Below, piece by piece: positions 17,465 through 26,595 of a DNA stretch of 64,000 nt (position 1 is its first letter; each line of letters opens with the position of its first letter). The notes beneath the pieces are model-generated. The model had not been told where the DNA came from, made no database searches, and saw only the letters and a list, made by a program, of their open reading frames with translations. The stretch lies in NCBI GenBank assembly GCA_023418925.1, contig JAEZYS010000016.1, positions 186,001-250,000 on the forward strand. The letters run 5' to 3'. The position numbers and the translations under genes are program-made. The stretch comes from Bacillota bacterium (GTDB lineage Bacteria > Bacillota > Clostridia > Oscillospirales > Ruminococcaceae).

Positions 17465-17860
17465 AAAAAGTTCGTCAACCTGCTTGTTTTTCGAAGAAAA
17501 ATTCGAACGAAGTGAGAACAGGTTTTAACCTTATCAAGGTTGTAGGGTTCAAAGGGACTAAGTCCCTTGCCGCTACCCGCAGGTAGCGGAATTCCCCAAC
17601 TTTGTCCGTAGGCGATAGAAAAAACGGAGAAGAGGTGAGAAAAGCGACAGCTTTTCGAGGAGGCGAACACCACCGCCTCCCTTTTTTATAGTTCTAAACA
17701 AACTTTCCTCACAAACAGTCCAGTGGACTGTTTGTGACAAAGCAAAACCCAAAAAAGTCCTAAAATCAAATGTCATGCCCCATAAATTTCTCATACAGTG
17801 CAGTAACTTGAGTAGTCCTCACGTCAGTGGAGATGAGCAGGGCCATGCATCTTCAGATAA
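17465..17860 (+). repeat. Hairpin-chain intergenic element, copy B
   Basis: It fills most of the 775-base gap between hflX and the 18189 gene. Order: an arm CCTG..CAGG holding TTTTTCGAAGAAAAA (17479-17522); AACCTT/AAGGTT (17527-17541); AAGGGACT/AGTCCCTT (17552-17568); CGCTACC-CGCA-GGTAGCG (17571-17588); GAAAAGC/GCTTTTC with loop GACA; GGAGGCG/CGCCTCC followed by TTTTTT (17659-17687), a good terminator; and TCACAAACAGTCC-AGT-GGACTGTTTGTGA (17709-17737). The last 100 bases resemble a decayed copy of the CCGTCTC/CAGGGC module of copy A. Confidence 0.9.
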
Positions 17861-18083
17861 TTCCATTTATATCATATCCTATAAATATAAAGCAAAACAA
17901 ACTCTTTGTCAAGAATGAAACAGATATACTATTATAATATATTACAGTATGTTTACAATTCAATTCCAATTAAGTAACATGATTTTGGGGGTATTGCGCA
18001 AACCACGCTCTGAATAGGGTAAAATGCAATAAAAACGCTGTTATAATGTATTAAAAAATGGGCAATCCATTGTTTACTTTTTA

Positions 18084-18112
18084 TTGACTTTTTTTAATGA
18101 ATAATGTATAAT
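18084..18112 (+). promoter_or_regulatory. Promoter of the CorC/HlyC-type gene
   Basis: TTGACT, 17 bases, TATAAT, giving a start near 18119 and a leader of about 70 bases. This argues against the in-frame ATG at 18120 as start codon. Confidence 0.88.
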
Positions 18113-18188
18113 TTTTAGTGTGTCATTATGCATTGAAGTGTTTCTTCTCATGGTATCATTGTTTAACAGAATTGAAAGGAAGTCGATT

Positions 18189-19550
18189 ATGGATTCTGAC
18201 GGGAGTCAATTATTACTTGGCAGCTTGATTATTTTATTGTTTGTATTGGTAAAAAGCTTTTTTACAGCTGCAGAATTTGCAGTTACGGAAATCAACGATG
18301 CAAAGGTTAAGAGTTTTAAAGAAAAAAATGGGGCAAAGAAAATTCTTTTCAGCCTTATGCAGAAACCATCAAAGCTGATTACAGCTTTTGCAGTTCACAG
18401 AATATTATCTGCTGTTCTTATAGCATATATGTCAATGTTCGTTTATCACAGCAGACTTTCTGCTTACCTAGAAAAAAATACTCACAATACGACATTATCT
18501 CAGGTGCTTTCAATTGTAATTATTTTTGCGGCGGTTGTTCTGGTTATGACAGTGGTGTGCGACGGAGTTCCAAAAAGGATTGTCTGCCGTAAGGATGCTG
18601 ATACGTTTGCAATATTTGCTGCACCGATTGTCAAATATCTTGTAATACTGCTTTTGCCGCTGACTTCACTCTGCGGAATGCTTACCACCCTTATTTCAAG
18701 GATTTTCGGAGTAACGCCGTCTGATGACAGGGACGTTGTAACCGAGGAAGAAATACTGATGATGGTTGACGCAGGCAATGAAACCGGTGTTATTGAAGAA
18801 AGCCAGCGTGACATGATCAACAATGTCTTTGAGTTTGATGATATGCCGGTGTCGGATATCATGACACACAGAACAAGCATAATAGGGGTTGAAAAGACCT
18901 TGCCTATACAGGAAGTTATAAACGCTTCAATAAGCAGTGGCTTTTCAAGAATTCCGGTATATGACGACAGTATTGACCATATAACAGGAATTGTATGCGT
19001 AAAGGACCTTCTCTGTCTTATAGGTTCTGATTATTCAAAGAATACTGAGGCAAAAACATTTGTGAGGGAAACTATATTTGTCCCTGAAACGATGCCTTGC
19101 GGAAAACTTTTTAAAATGCTTACCGCAAAGAAAATGCAGATGGCTGTAGTCATAGATGAATACGGCGGAACTGCCGGACTTGTCACTATGGAAGACGTAG
19201 TAGAGTCCATTGTCGGAAATATTCAGGACGAATATGACGACGAGCATGAAGAGATTGTAAAGGTATCAGAGAATACTTTTACTATAGACGGAACTGCGGA
19301 ACCGGAGGAAATACTGGAGCAGTTGGGTATAACACTTCCGGAAGACAATAATTTTGACACTATGAGCGGATTTATTGTCGACCTTATCGGAAGAATACCG
19401 GAGGAAAACGAAAATCCGTCTGTTGAATACGGCAATGTGCGTTTTACCGTTCTCGTAACGGAAGATATGCATGTTGCAAAAATCAAGGCTGAAATACTGA
19501 AAAAAGATGAAGATGAAAAGGAGCAAAATGCAAATGAAGAAAAAGATTAG
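18189..19550 (+). CDS. CNNM/CBS/CorC-HlyC domain membrane protein
   Basis: The 453-aa protein has the TlyC/HlyC-YrkA plan: an N-terminal DUF21 (CNNM) membrane domain with about three to four helices (residues 10-30, 65-90, 100-125 and 140-165), paired CBS domains (ISDIMTHRTSIIGV, ITGIVCVKDLL, KMQMAVVIDEYGGTAGLVTMED) and a C-terminal CorC domain (FTIDGTAEPEEILEQLGI..FDTMSGFI). Family members are linked to Mg2+/Co2+ efflux and divalent-cation homeostasis. The ATG at 18189 has AAAGGAAG upstream. Its last codons overlap the first transglutaminase-like gene by 23 bases, which suggests co-transcription and translational coupling. Confidence 0.92.
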   Translation: MDSDGSQLLLGSLIILLFVLVKSFFTAAEFAVTEINDAKVKSFKEKNGAKKILFSLMQKPSKLITAFAVHRILSAVLIAYMSMFVYHSRLSAYLEKNTHNTTLSQVLSIVIIFAAVVLVMTVVCDGVPKRIVCRKDADTFAIFAAPIVKYLVILLLPLTSLCGMLTTLISRIFGVTPSDDRDVVTEEEILMMVDAGNETGVIEESQRDMINNVFEFDDMPVSDIMTHRTSIIGVEKTLPIQEVINASISSGFSRIPVYDDSIDHITGIVCVKDLLCLIGSDYSKNTEAKTFVRETIFVPETMPCGKLFKMLTAKKMQMAVVIDEYGGTAGLVTMEDVVESIVGNIQDEYDDEHEEIVKVSENTFTIDGTAEPEEILEQLGITLPEDNNFDTMSGFIVDLIGRIPEENENPSVEYGNVRFTVLVTEDMHVAKIKAEILKKDEDEKEQNANEEKD

Positions 19551-21165
19551 TCTTCTGCTGGCATTTATCATGTCTGTAACAATGCTTTCTGCATGTTCTG
19601 ATGTCAAGAATACCAGTGAAACCCTTCCGACTGTTGAAACAATTACACAAGCGGATACTGCTACAACAACAGAGACTGAAGAAACAACAGAAGAAACAAC
19701 AACAGAAGCAACAACAGAGGAAACTTCTGAAACAACAGAAGCAACAACTGTATCAGAAAGTGAAACTTCTGCTGAAACTTCTGAAACAACAGCTGAAAAC
19801 ACAGAAAAAGAATGGACAGAAACAGCTGCTGATAAGACAATGTATGTTACACAGAGCTGTTACTCAAGAGTTAAGGCTGTAGTTGGATCAAAGTCTGTTA
19901 ATCAGTATACAAAGGGCAAGAAGGTAAAGGTTACAGCTATCACAAGCACAGGCTATTATAAAATTGAAGATGGTTCATTCATTCACTCCGATTATCTTTC
20001 TGATGAGGCTGTTTCAACAACTACTGCAGCTACAACAAAGAAGCCTGCATCAACAACAGCAAAGCCAAGCGGCAATAAGCCAAGTGGAGACAGCAAGCCA
20101 ACCGGCGAAATAATCGGCGGAGCTTCATATAAGATTGACTATAAGACAAGATATGCTTACAAGCAGCTTTCTGCTAGCAATCAGGCACTTTACGGAGCAC
20201 TCGTGGAAGCAATTGAAAGACTTGAAACACAGGTTGAAGTACCATCAGGATGTTCAAGAGAAGATATCATTGAAGTTTACTGCCTCGTATTCAACCAGGA
20301 ACCACAGCTTTTCTGGATGAGTTCACAGGTTCCTTCAGGTTCTAACTATCTCTTCCTTGATTACAAGGTTGATGACAAGAAGGAAATTGCAAAAATGCAG
20401 AAGGAAATTGACGTTAACGTATCATCAATTCTCAAGACAGCAAATGGCTACTCAAGCACAGTAAGCAAACTCAAGGTATTCTATGACTGGGTTATCAAGC
20501 ACGCTGAATTCAGTAAGGAAGCAGGCGGCTACAATAGTACAGTTTACCATGGTCTTGGCGGCGGCGGAGCACTTCAGTGTGCAGGTTATGCTAAGTCAAT
20601 AAAGTATCTTTGCGACCTTGCAGGTATCGAATGTATGGTTATTGTAGGTTCAAATGCAGACGGTGCATCACATGCATGGAACGTTGTATACTGTGACAAC
20701 GGTTACTACAACCTCGATGCAACATGGGGTGATCCGGTTAACTCATTCGATTCAAGTTATATTCAGTATGAATTCTTCCTTGTTCCTGACTCATGGATAC
20801 ATAACAAGACTCACTTCAATGTAAATGTAAAGGTTGATGGAACACAGATTCAGTTCTTTACGCCTCCTGCATGTACAAAGGAAGCTTGCAACTACTTCAA
20901 GGCTTATAACAAAACTTATTCATCATATGATGCAGCAGAAAAGGCTCTCTATGCTGAATTAGACAGCGTTATTGCTTCAGGCGGAAACGTAGTTTCAATC
21001 AGAGTAACTGATAAGTCAATCTATGATCAGATGATGACCGACGCAGCTGCAAAGAAGTATAATACATATGCAAAGGGCTGCTCTGGAAATGTAAAGGGAA
21101 TTTCAAAGCAGGCAAAGATATCATTCGGGGTACTTGTTGTTCATTACAACGTAGTTTACAAATAA
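19528..21165 (+). CDS. Transglutaminase-like lipoprotein 1 with SH3-like domain
   Basis: The largest of five consecutive paralogs (545 aa). The signal peptide (KKISLLLAFIMSVTMLSAC) ends in a lipobox. Then come a Thr/Glu-rich linker (residues about 30-105), a bacterial SH3-like segment (YVTQSCYSRVKAVVG..GYYKIEDGSFIHSDYL), a Thr/Lys/Pro/Gly linker and a transglutaminase-like core with Cys351 (GALQCAGYAK), His382 (SHAWNVV) and Asp397 (YNLDATWGDP). About 130 residues follow the core. It is probably surface-anchored and acts as a cysteine peptidase or amide-bond enzyme on cell-wall or external substrates; which one is not known. AAGGAG precedes ATG codons at 19528 and 19534, and either could be used. 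Confidence 0.9.
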   Translation: MQMKKKISLLLAFIMSVTMLSACSDVKNTSETLPTVETITQADTATTTETEETTEETTTEATTEETSETTEATTVSESETSAETSETTAENTEKEWTETAADKTMYVTQSCYSRVKAVVGSKSVNQYTKGKKVKVTAITSTGYYKIEDGSFIHSDYLSDEAVSTTTAATTKKPASTTAKPSGNKPSGDSKPTGEIIGGASYKIDYKTRYAYKQLSASNQALYGALVEAIERLETQVEVPSGCSREDIIEVYCLVFNQEPQLFWMSSQVPSGSNYLFLDYKVDDKKEIAKMQKEIDVNVSSILKTANGYSSTVSKLKVFYDWVIKHAEFSKEAGGYNSTVYHGLGGGGALQCAGYAKSIKYLCDLAGIECMVIVGSNADGASHAWNVVYCDNGYYNLDATWGDPVNSFDSSYIQYEFFLVPDSWIHNKTHFNVNVKVDGTQIQFFTPPACTKEACNYFKAYNKTYSSYDAAEKALYAELDSVIASGGNVVSIRVTDKSIYDQMMTDAAAKKYNTYAKGCSGNVKGISKQAKISFGVLVVHYNVVYK

Positions 21166-21182
21166 TAGGAATTAATTAAAAT

Positions 21183-21210
21183 CAATAGGCGGGGTAAGCC
21201 CCGCCTATTG
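21183..21210. terminator. Perfect 12-bp inverted repeat between lipoprotein genes 1 and 2
   Basis: CAATAGGCGGGG / CCCCGCCTATTG around a TAAG loop, 17 bases after the stop codon of gene 1. No T run follows on the plus strand, so it may be an mRNA-stabilising or partial attenuating hairpin rather than a full terminator. Confidence 0.7.
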
Positions 21211-21239
21211 CTAAATGCAAGTAAGAGAGGATTTTATAG

Positions 21240-22544
21240 ATGAAGAAGAAACTTGCGGCTGTAATGGCTGTAATTATGTCAGTAACTATGCTCATGGCTG
21301 GATGTTCTGACAAGAAACCACCTGAAACAGATGTTTCTGCAAATGTAATTACGCAGGAGGGTGATGAAGGCGAAAATGCAGACTCATCATCACCATCAGC
21401 AGATGGCGGAGATGAAACTGGAACAGCTCCTGGAAGTGAAGATGCTTCAGAAGTATGGGATCAGCTTACTGAAACTACTGTAAAGCAGGATGTTTCCATT
21501 CAGACAGTTGACTACAAGAGCAGATATGGCTACAATACCCTCAATGAAAATGAAAAGGCTCTTTATGTAGCTATTCTTGAAGCTGCAAAGACATGTACAT
21601 TCAAGGTTCCTGTAAGTGATGCAGTTACTATAGAAGTATGGGCTAAGGTTTATGGTATGGTTTATAATCAGGAACCACAGCTTTTCTACATGCATTCAAA
21701 ACTTAAGGTAGGAAAGATTTACTATCTGGAAAATGATCCTGCTGTTATCGCAAAAATGCAGAAGGAAATTGATGCCGTTGCCGATAAGCTGGTTGCCGAA
21801 GCAAACGGTAAGTCAACAACATACGAAAAGCTCAAGGTTTTCCACGATTATCTCGTTCTCAACAGCACATTTGAAAAGAAGGAAGAAACTGTAGAATACA
21901 ACGGTTCAATCTATAATGCTTTTGCACACGATTCTTCAACACAGGGCAATATCCAGTGTTCAGGCTATGCAAAGGCTATGCAGTATCTCTGCGATAAATC
22001 AGGCATTGAAAGCATGATTGTCACAGGTACAAACAAGGATGATTTTTCACATGCATGGAACGTCGTAAAGGTTGACGGAGCATGGTATAACATTGACGCA
22101 ACATGGGATGACCCGATTCTCAAAACCCCAGATATCACAAACATCAGATACAACTACTTCCTTGTTCCTGACTCATGGATTCATAACAAGACACATTTCA
22201 ATGTCAACAAGCATCAGCTCTCATCCGGCGCTATCACATACTTCACACCGCCAGCTAGTACTGAAACAGCACAGAACTACTTTGTAAAGAACAATAAGGT
22301 ATATTCTGATTTCACGTCTGCAGATAAGGCCATCAAGGATGCTCTCCAGCAGGCTGCCGACGGCAAGCTAAGAACAGCACAGGTCATGGTTTCATCAAAG
22401 GATGTATATGATCAGATTGTCGGCAAGGATAAGGATTACAATACATGGGTTAAGGATAACTCAAAAAAGAACAGTGTAAAGGGTATTGCTAATGACAGTA
22501 ATGAGGCAATGCTGTTAATTGAATTTGACGTTATATATAACTAA
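21240..22544 (+). CDS. Transglutaminase-like lipoprotein 2
   Basis: The 434-aa protein has a lipoprotein signal peptide (AVIMSVTMLMAGC), a Ser/Asp/Glu/Gly-rich linker of about 50 residues, then a helical region (YGYNTLNENEKALYVAILEAAK) and the papain-like core with Cys240 (NIQCSGYAK), His271 (FSHAWNVVKVDG) and Asp286 (YNIDATWDDP). The triad is intact. A C-terminal domain (QNYFVKNNKVYSDF.. to VKGIANDSNEAM) is shared with gene 1. It has no SH3-like domain. The start at 21240 follows AGAGAGGAT. Gene 3 starts one base after its stop codon. Confidence 0.9.
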   Translation: MKKKLAAVMAVIMSVTMLMAGCSDKKPPETDVSANVITQEGDEGENADSSSPSADGGDETGTAPGSEDASEVWDQLTETTVKQDVSIQTVDYKSRYGYNTLNENEKALYVAILEAAKTCTFKVPVSDAVTIEVWAKVYGMVYNQEPQLFYMHSKLKVGKIYYLENDPAVIAKMQKEIDAVADKLVAEANGKSTTYEKLKVFHDYLVLNSTFEKKEETVEYNGSIYNAFAHDSSTQGNIQCSGYAKAMQYLCDKSGIESMIVTGTNKDDFSHAWNVVKVDGAWYNIDATWDDPILKTPDITNIRYNYFLVPDSWIHNKTHFNVNKHQLSSGAITYFTPPASTETAQNYFVKNNKVYSDFTSADKAIKDALQQAADGKLRTAQVMVSSKDVYDQIVGKDKDYNTWVKDNSKKNSVKGIANDSNEAMLLIEFDVIYN

Positions 22545-22545
22545 T

Positions 22546-23694
22546 ATGAAGATCAGGAAACTGCTTACAGCCGTTGTTTGCTCTGCAGTTATTCTTACAG
22601 GATGTAAAGATATTGACACCAACGTTGAAACATATACAGAAATCCGGCAGATACAACAGGATGGCATAACAGCAGAAAGCGCAGTGCTTCCATATGTCAT
22701 GGAGAATATTCCTGAAAAGGAAGCACTCTGCTATGATGCTTTTGTCAGCGGGGTAAGGGCGTTTCAAACTGAAATAACCCTTCCCGAAAAGCTGACACCC
22801 GAAGAAATGCGGAAGTTGTATATTACTGCATATACTGAGGAAGCCGATATATATTGGCTCAGTGGTGTGTATGCACCTATTTCTGAGGATTCGGATAAAA
22901 TAACTGTGAAATACCGTTATACTCAAGAGGAAAGTGCAGAAATGCAGCAGAAAGTAAACCATGCAGTAGCGGAAGTTATGAAAAAAGTATCCCCTGACGC
23001 AACACCATATGAAAAGATGGTAATTTTCCATGATGAAATAATAAAGAACTGTGATTTTGAAAAGGATACATATTATGGTAATACCGTTTATGGAGCGCTT
23101 GTCCAAGGAACAGCACAGTGCGAGGGATATGCAAATGCGTTTTCATATCTCTGTGATATAGCGGGAATAGAAAATATAGCAGTAAGGGGAACAAATTCCG
23201 ATGGCGATCCCCATGTGTGGAACAAGGTTCATATTGACGGTGAATGGTACAACGTGGATCTGACCTGGGATGATCCATATATGAAGAGGGACGCAGACAG
23301 CTTTGTAAGACACGATTACTTTTTTGTGTCAGATGCGGAAATTGAGAATATAACGCATTTTCCGGATGAGTCATTTTTTGCACACCCGGATTGTACAGAT
23401 GCGTCCGAAAACTACTATAACCGTAAAGAGCTTACTGTAAATACATCCGAAGAGGCAGCAGAATTAATGAAAAAACTTGTTGCCGAGGCAGCAGTAAAAA
23501 AGAATACAGAAGTAGAAATCCGTTTTACGGACGAATCGGAATATATTCTTGCAGCGACAAGTCTGTTTGACAACAAGGAAATTAAGACCATATATGAAAG
23601 CGTAAACGCTGAAAAGGGTACTAAAATTTCCAATGCATATACTTACCGCAATGATGATTTGTGGATACTCCACGTTTCATTGCTTTATGTATAA
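22546..23694 (+). CDS. Transglutaminase-like lipoprotein 3
   Basis: At 382 aa this is the shortest copy: the signal peptide (RKLLTAVVCSAVILTGC) leads almost directly into the folded part, without a long low-complexity linker. Triad residues are Cys192 (AQCEGYAN), His223 (DPHVWNKV) and Asp238 (YNVDLTWDDP). The C-terminal domain carries the same EVEIRFTDESEYI pattern as its neighbours. I place the start at the ATG at 22546, one base beyond the previous stop; a good ribosome binding site is lacking, so translation is probably coupled to gene 2. Confidence 0.88.
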   Translation: MKIRKLLTAVVCSAVILTGCKDIDTNVETYTEIRQIQQDGITAESAVLPYVMENIPEKEALCYDAFVSGVRAFQTEITLPEKLTPEEMRKLYITAYTEEADIYWLSGVYAPISEDSDKITVKYRYTQEESAEMQQKVNHAVAEVMKKVSPDATPYEKMVIFHDEIIKNCDFEKDTYYGNTVYGALVQGTAQCEGYANAFSYLCDIAGIENIAVRGTNSDGDPHVWNKVHIDGEWYNVDLTWDDPYMKRDADSFVRHDYFFVSDAEIENITHFPDESFFAHPDCTDASENYYNRKELTVNTSEEAAELMKKLVAEAAVKKNTEVEIRFTDESEYILAATSLFDNKEIKTIYESVNAEKGTKISNAYTYRNDDLWILHVSLLYV

Positions 23695-23747
23695 TGTATA
23701 ATTCCAATATAAATCCGCGGTTCGCCGCTTGTAATGCAGGTGATAAA

Positions 23748-25244
23748 TTGAAAAAAACCAAAACCCTAGCCTTAGTATTAACCTTAATATTTTCACTGCT
23801 TCTGTCAGCCTGCTCCAAGGAACCCGAGCGACTTGAAGGGGATAACACCCTCCCGTCAGCATCGATACCGCAGGAAACAGAAGACCTGTTTGAAGAGGAA
23901 GAGGAAACCGAAACAACGACTATTCCTACCGAGGAAACCTCTGAAACAACAAAGAGGACAGCAATATCGACAGAAGCTCCGGAACTTGCTACCACAACCG
24001 GAACAACTTCACCGGAAAACACGGCACCAATTACTCCGGGAGAACTAAGCTCGCATACAACCGTTCAGACACAGGTGCCTGATACAGAAACAGAAATAGT
24101 AACATCAAAGATTGTTGTTTCTGAGCTGCCGGTTACAAAACCAAAGAAAACAGAACCTGCTATAACAGAAACAACAGCCTCTAAGGTCTCTCCTGTCAAG
24201 ACAGCAATAACACGTCCATACAGCTACTATTCCATGTCTGATATCCAAAAGTATGCTTATGATACACTTTATAAGGGTATAATTACATTTGAAGAGGAAA
24301 TTGAATTTTCATCCGATTCAAAGGTATCTATAAATGACTTATATTATGTCTATCAGACAATGCTGAATGACCAGACAGACCTGTTCTATATCAATAATAC
24401 TATACAGTATTATGCAAACACAAGTACCAAGAACGTTGTAAAGGTTCTTATAGAATATACAATTTCAAGGCAGGAAGCTGAGAAAAAGCTGAAAGCAGCC
24501 GATGCAGCAGCCGACAGCATTATTGCTGAAATCAATGACAGCATGTCAGAGTATGACATCGTCAAGCTTTTCCATGACAGGGTTATAACTGCAACGGATT
24601 ATAGTCTTACATCAGCTGACGGCAGCAATATTTACGGAACACTCGTAGGCAAATCTGCACTCTGTCAGGGTTATGCCAAAACTTTCACCTATCTCTGCAA
24701 CAAGGCAGGTATACAATCCCTGCTTGTGACAGGTGAGGCTGATTCAGAACCGCATATGTGGAATATGGTTAAAGTTGACGGCTCATGGTATCATATAGAT
24801 CTTACATGGGATGATGCCAATAGGGCGCAGGATGCTGAATTTATCAGGTATGATTACCTGAATGTTCCTGACAGCGTAATAAACCGTTCCCGTACAATAT
24901 ACAGCCAGGAGTATTCATATCCTAAAGCATCATCATTAAAGGCTAATTACTATGTTGTCAGCGGATATACGGCCGCATCATATAAAGAGGCTGAATCGCT
25001 TCTGACAAATATGATAGTGAATTCATCAAAGACAAAGAACCGTTATGTTCAGTTCATATGTACCTCTAAGGAATCTTATGAGGAAATTAAGACAAAGCTG
25101 TTTGACAAATATTCCGGAACAGCTTTGAATATACTGGACTCTGCAAATCAGCTTTGTACAAACAAGATAAATCGTGACACACTGACGTATAATACAAATG
25201 ACGATACCTATACAATCAAGTTATTTCTTGAGTATCTTGACTGA
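23748..25244 (+). CDS. Transglutaminase-like lipoprotein 4
   Basis: The 498-aa protein appears to begin at a TTG (23748) with AGGTG upstream: LKKTKTLALVLTLIFSLLLSAC gives a proper lipoprotein signal, whereas the in-frame ATG at 23661 would overlap gene 3 and prepend residues unlike a signal peptide. A linker rich in Glu/Thr/Ser/Pro runs to about residue 150. The core has Cys306 (ALCQGYAK), His336 (EPHMWNMV) and Asp351 (YHIDLTWDDA). The C-terminal domain is shared with the other copies. The linker varies greatly between copies while the core is kept. Confidence 0.87.
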   Translation: MKKTKTLALVLTLIFSLLLSACSKEPERLEGDNTLPSASIPQETEDLFEEEEETETTTIPTEETSETTKRTAISTEAPELATTTGTTSPENTAPITPGELSSHTTVQTQVPDTETEIVTSKIVVSELPVTKPKKTEPAITETTASKVSPVKTAITRPYSYYSMSDIQKYAYDTLYKGIITFEEEIEFSSDSKVSINDLYYVYQTMLNDQTDLFYINNTIQYYANTSTKNVVKVLIEYTISRQEAEKKLKAADAAADSIIAEINDSMSEYDIVKLFHDRVITATDYSLTSADGSNIYGTLVGKSALCQGYAKTFTYLCNKAGIQSLLVTGEADSEPHMWNMVKVDGSWYHIDLTWDDANRAQDAEFIRYDYLNVPDSVINRSRTIYSQEYSYPKASSLKANYYVVSGYTAASYKEAESLLTNMIVNSSKTKNRYVQFICTSKESYEEIKTKLFDKYSGTALNILDSANQLCTNKINRDTLTYNTNDDTYTIKLFLEYLD

Positions 25245-25348
25245 TTACCGATTTGCCATGTACAATAATTTCTGGCAGAAAGCTTAATTTTATTTAACGG
25301 CAAGTATTTGTACATGTAAAGAATTTGACTTTTAAGGAGGCAGTATTG

Positions 25349-26542
25349 TTGAGTAAGAATAAATATTTTGCAGTCCTGCTTTCTATGGCTTCTTCAATTG
25401 CACTGTTATGCTCATGCGACAATACAAAGCCGCCTGAAGAGGGCACTTACAACGTAGTTTCAGGCGGAACGTCGATTACTGTAACGGAAGAAAAATCTCC
25501 TGATTATAACACTCCAAGTTTTACTTTTGATAATATGACTACTCATTACGGTTACTACCAGCTTTCAGATAAAGAAAAAGAAATATATGACCAAACAGTG
25601 GAGAATCTTAGCAGATTTGAGCCGCATGTTCCGCTTGACTGTGATGCCAAGACATTTGAAAAAATACTTGAGCTTATCAGAATTGAACAGCTCTCATTTT
25701 CGCAGGTTGTTGACCGTTCAATAGGAGAATTTGATTCTGACACCCAGAAGTACAATGTAGATATCGAGTATCGTTTTACACCCGTTCAGATTGAGCAGAT
25801 GAATTTTGAGGTTCAAAAAAAAGCTGATGAGATAATGCAGGGTATAACAGATGATATGAATGATTATCAGAAGCTGAAATATTTCCATGACTACCTAATT
25901 ATAAACTGTGAAAGCAGTACGGATGACGAATATGGTGATACAATGTATGGAACGCTTATCAGAAAAAAAGCACTCTGCGAGGGTTATGCAAAAACATTTT
26001 CATATCTCTGCAACCGTGCAGGAATTCCTAACATCATAGTAACCGGATACACTGGCGTTGCACATATGTGGAATATGGTTCAGCTTGACGGCAAGTGGTA
26101 TCATGTTGATGTTACATTGGATAGCCCTGACGCAAGAATTTCAGAGTATTTTCCTGACCTTATCCTTTATCAGTATTTTCTTACAACAGATGACGTCGTA
26201 GAAAATTACAGGGAGATATATACAAACTTGTTTGCTCCTCCAAATGCAGAGGATACAAGCATGACATATTTTAACAAGGAAAATTTTGCTCCTGATGATT
26301 ATGATGATACCTTGCAGATTCTTAATAAAATACTTCCGAATGTAAAGGCAAAAAACAAGCACTATATGATGCTGAAATTCGGCTCAAACGATATGTATTT
26401 CCGTGTGTATGGTCTTCTTACAAAGCCTGACGAGAATGGAAAATGCGTAATTGACTATTATTCAGCACAAAACCAGATACAAATAACGATGACAGATTAT
26501 TATTCAATGGACAGAATTATTCTGTTTGTATTCTCATATTAA
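25349..26542 (+). CDS. Transglutaminase-like lipoprotein 5
   Basis: This is the last and most divergent copy, 397 aa. A TTG start at 25349 with AAGGAGG eight bases upstream gives the signal FAVLLSMASSIALLCSC. The catalytic residues are Cys210 (ALCEGYAK), His239 (VAHMWNMVQ) and Asp254 (YHVDVTLDSP). The usual TWDDP block is TLDSP here, losing the conserved Trp and one Asp. The C-terminal domain is more hydrophobic and shorter in loops. It is separated from gene 4 by about 100 bases and ends at a terminator, so the five genes form one directional block. Confidence 0.85.
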   Translation: MSKNKYFAVLLSMASSIALLCSCDNTKPPEEGTYNVVSGGTSITVTEEKSPDYNTPSFTFDNMTTHYGYYQLSDKEKEIYDQTVENLSRFEPHVPLDCDAKTFEKILELIRIEQLSFSQVVDRSIGEFDSDTQKYNVDIEYRFTPVQIEQMNFEVQKKADEIMQGITDDMNDYQKLKYFHDYLIINCESSTDDEYGDTMYGTLIRKKALCEGYAKTFSYLCNRAGIPNIIVTGYTGVAHMWNMVQLDGKWYHVDVTLDSPDARISEYFPDLILYQYFLTTDDVVENYREIYTNLFAPPNAEDTSMTYFNKENFAPDDYDDTLQILNKILPNVKAKNKHYMMLKFGSNDMYFRVYGLLTKPDENGKCVIDYYSAQNQIQITMTDYYSMDRIILFVFSY

Positions 26543-26550
26543 AATATAAG

Positions 26551-26587
26551 CACCTCATGGATTGTGAACATCACATCCCATGAGGTG
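26551..26587. terminator. Bidirectional terminator closing the lipoprotein block
   Basis: Stem CACCTCATGG / CCATGAGGTG with a T-rich run (TTTATTATTATT) on the plus strand, between convergent genes. Confidence 0.85.
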
Positions 26588-26595
26588 ATTTATTA

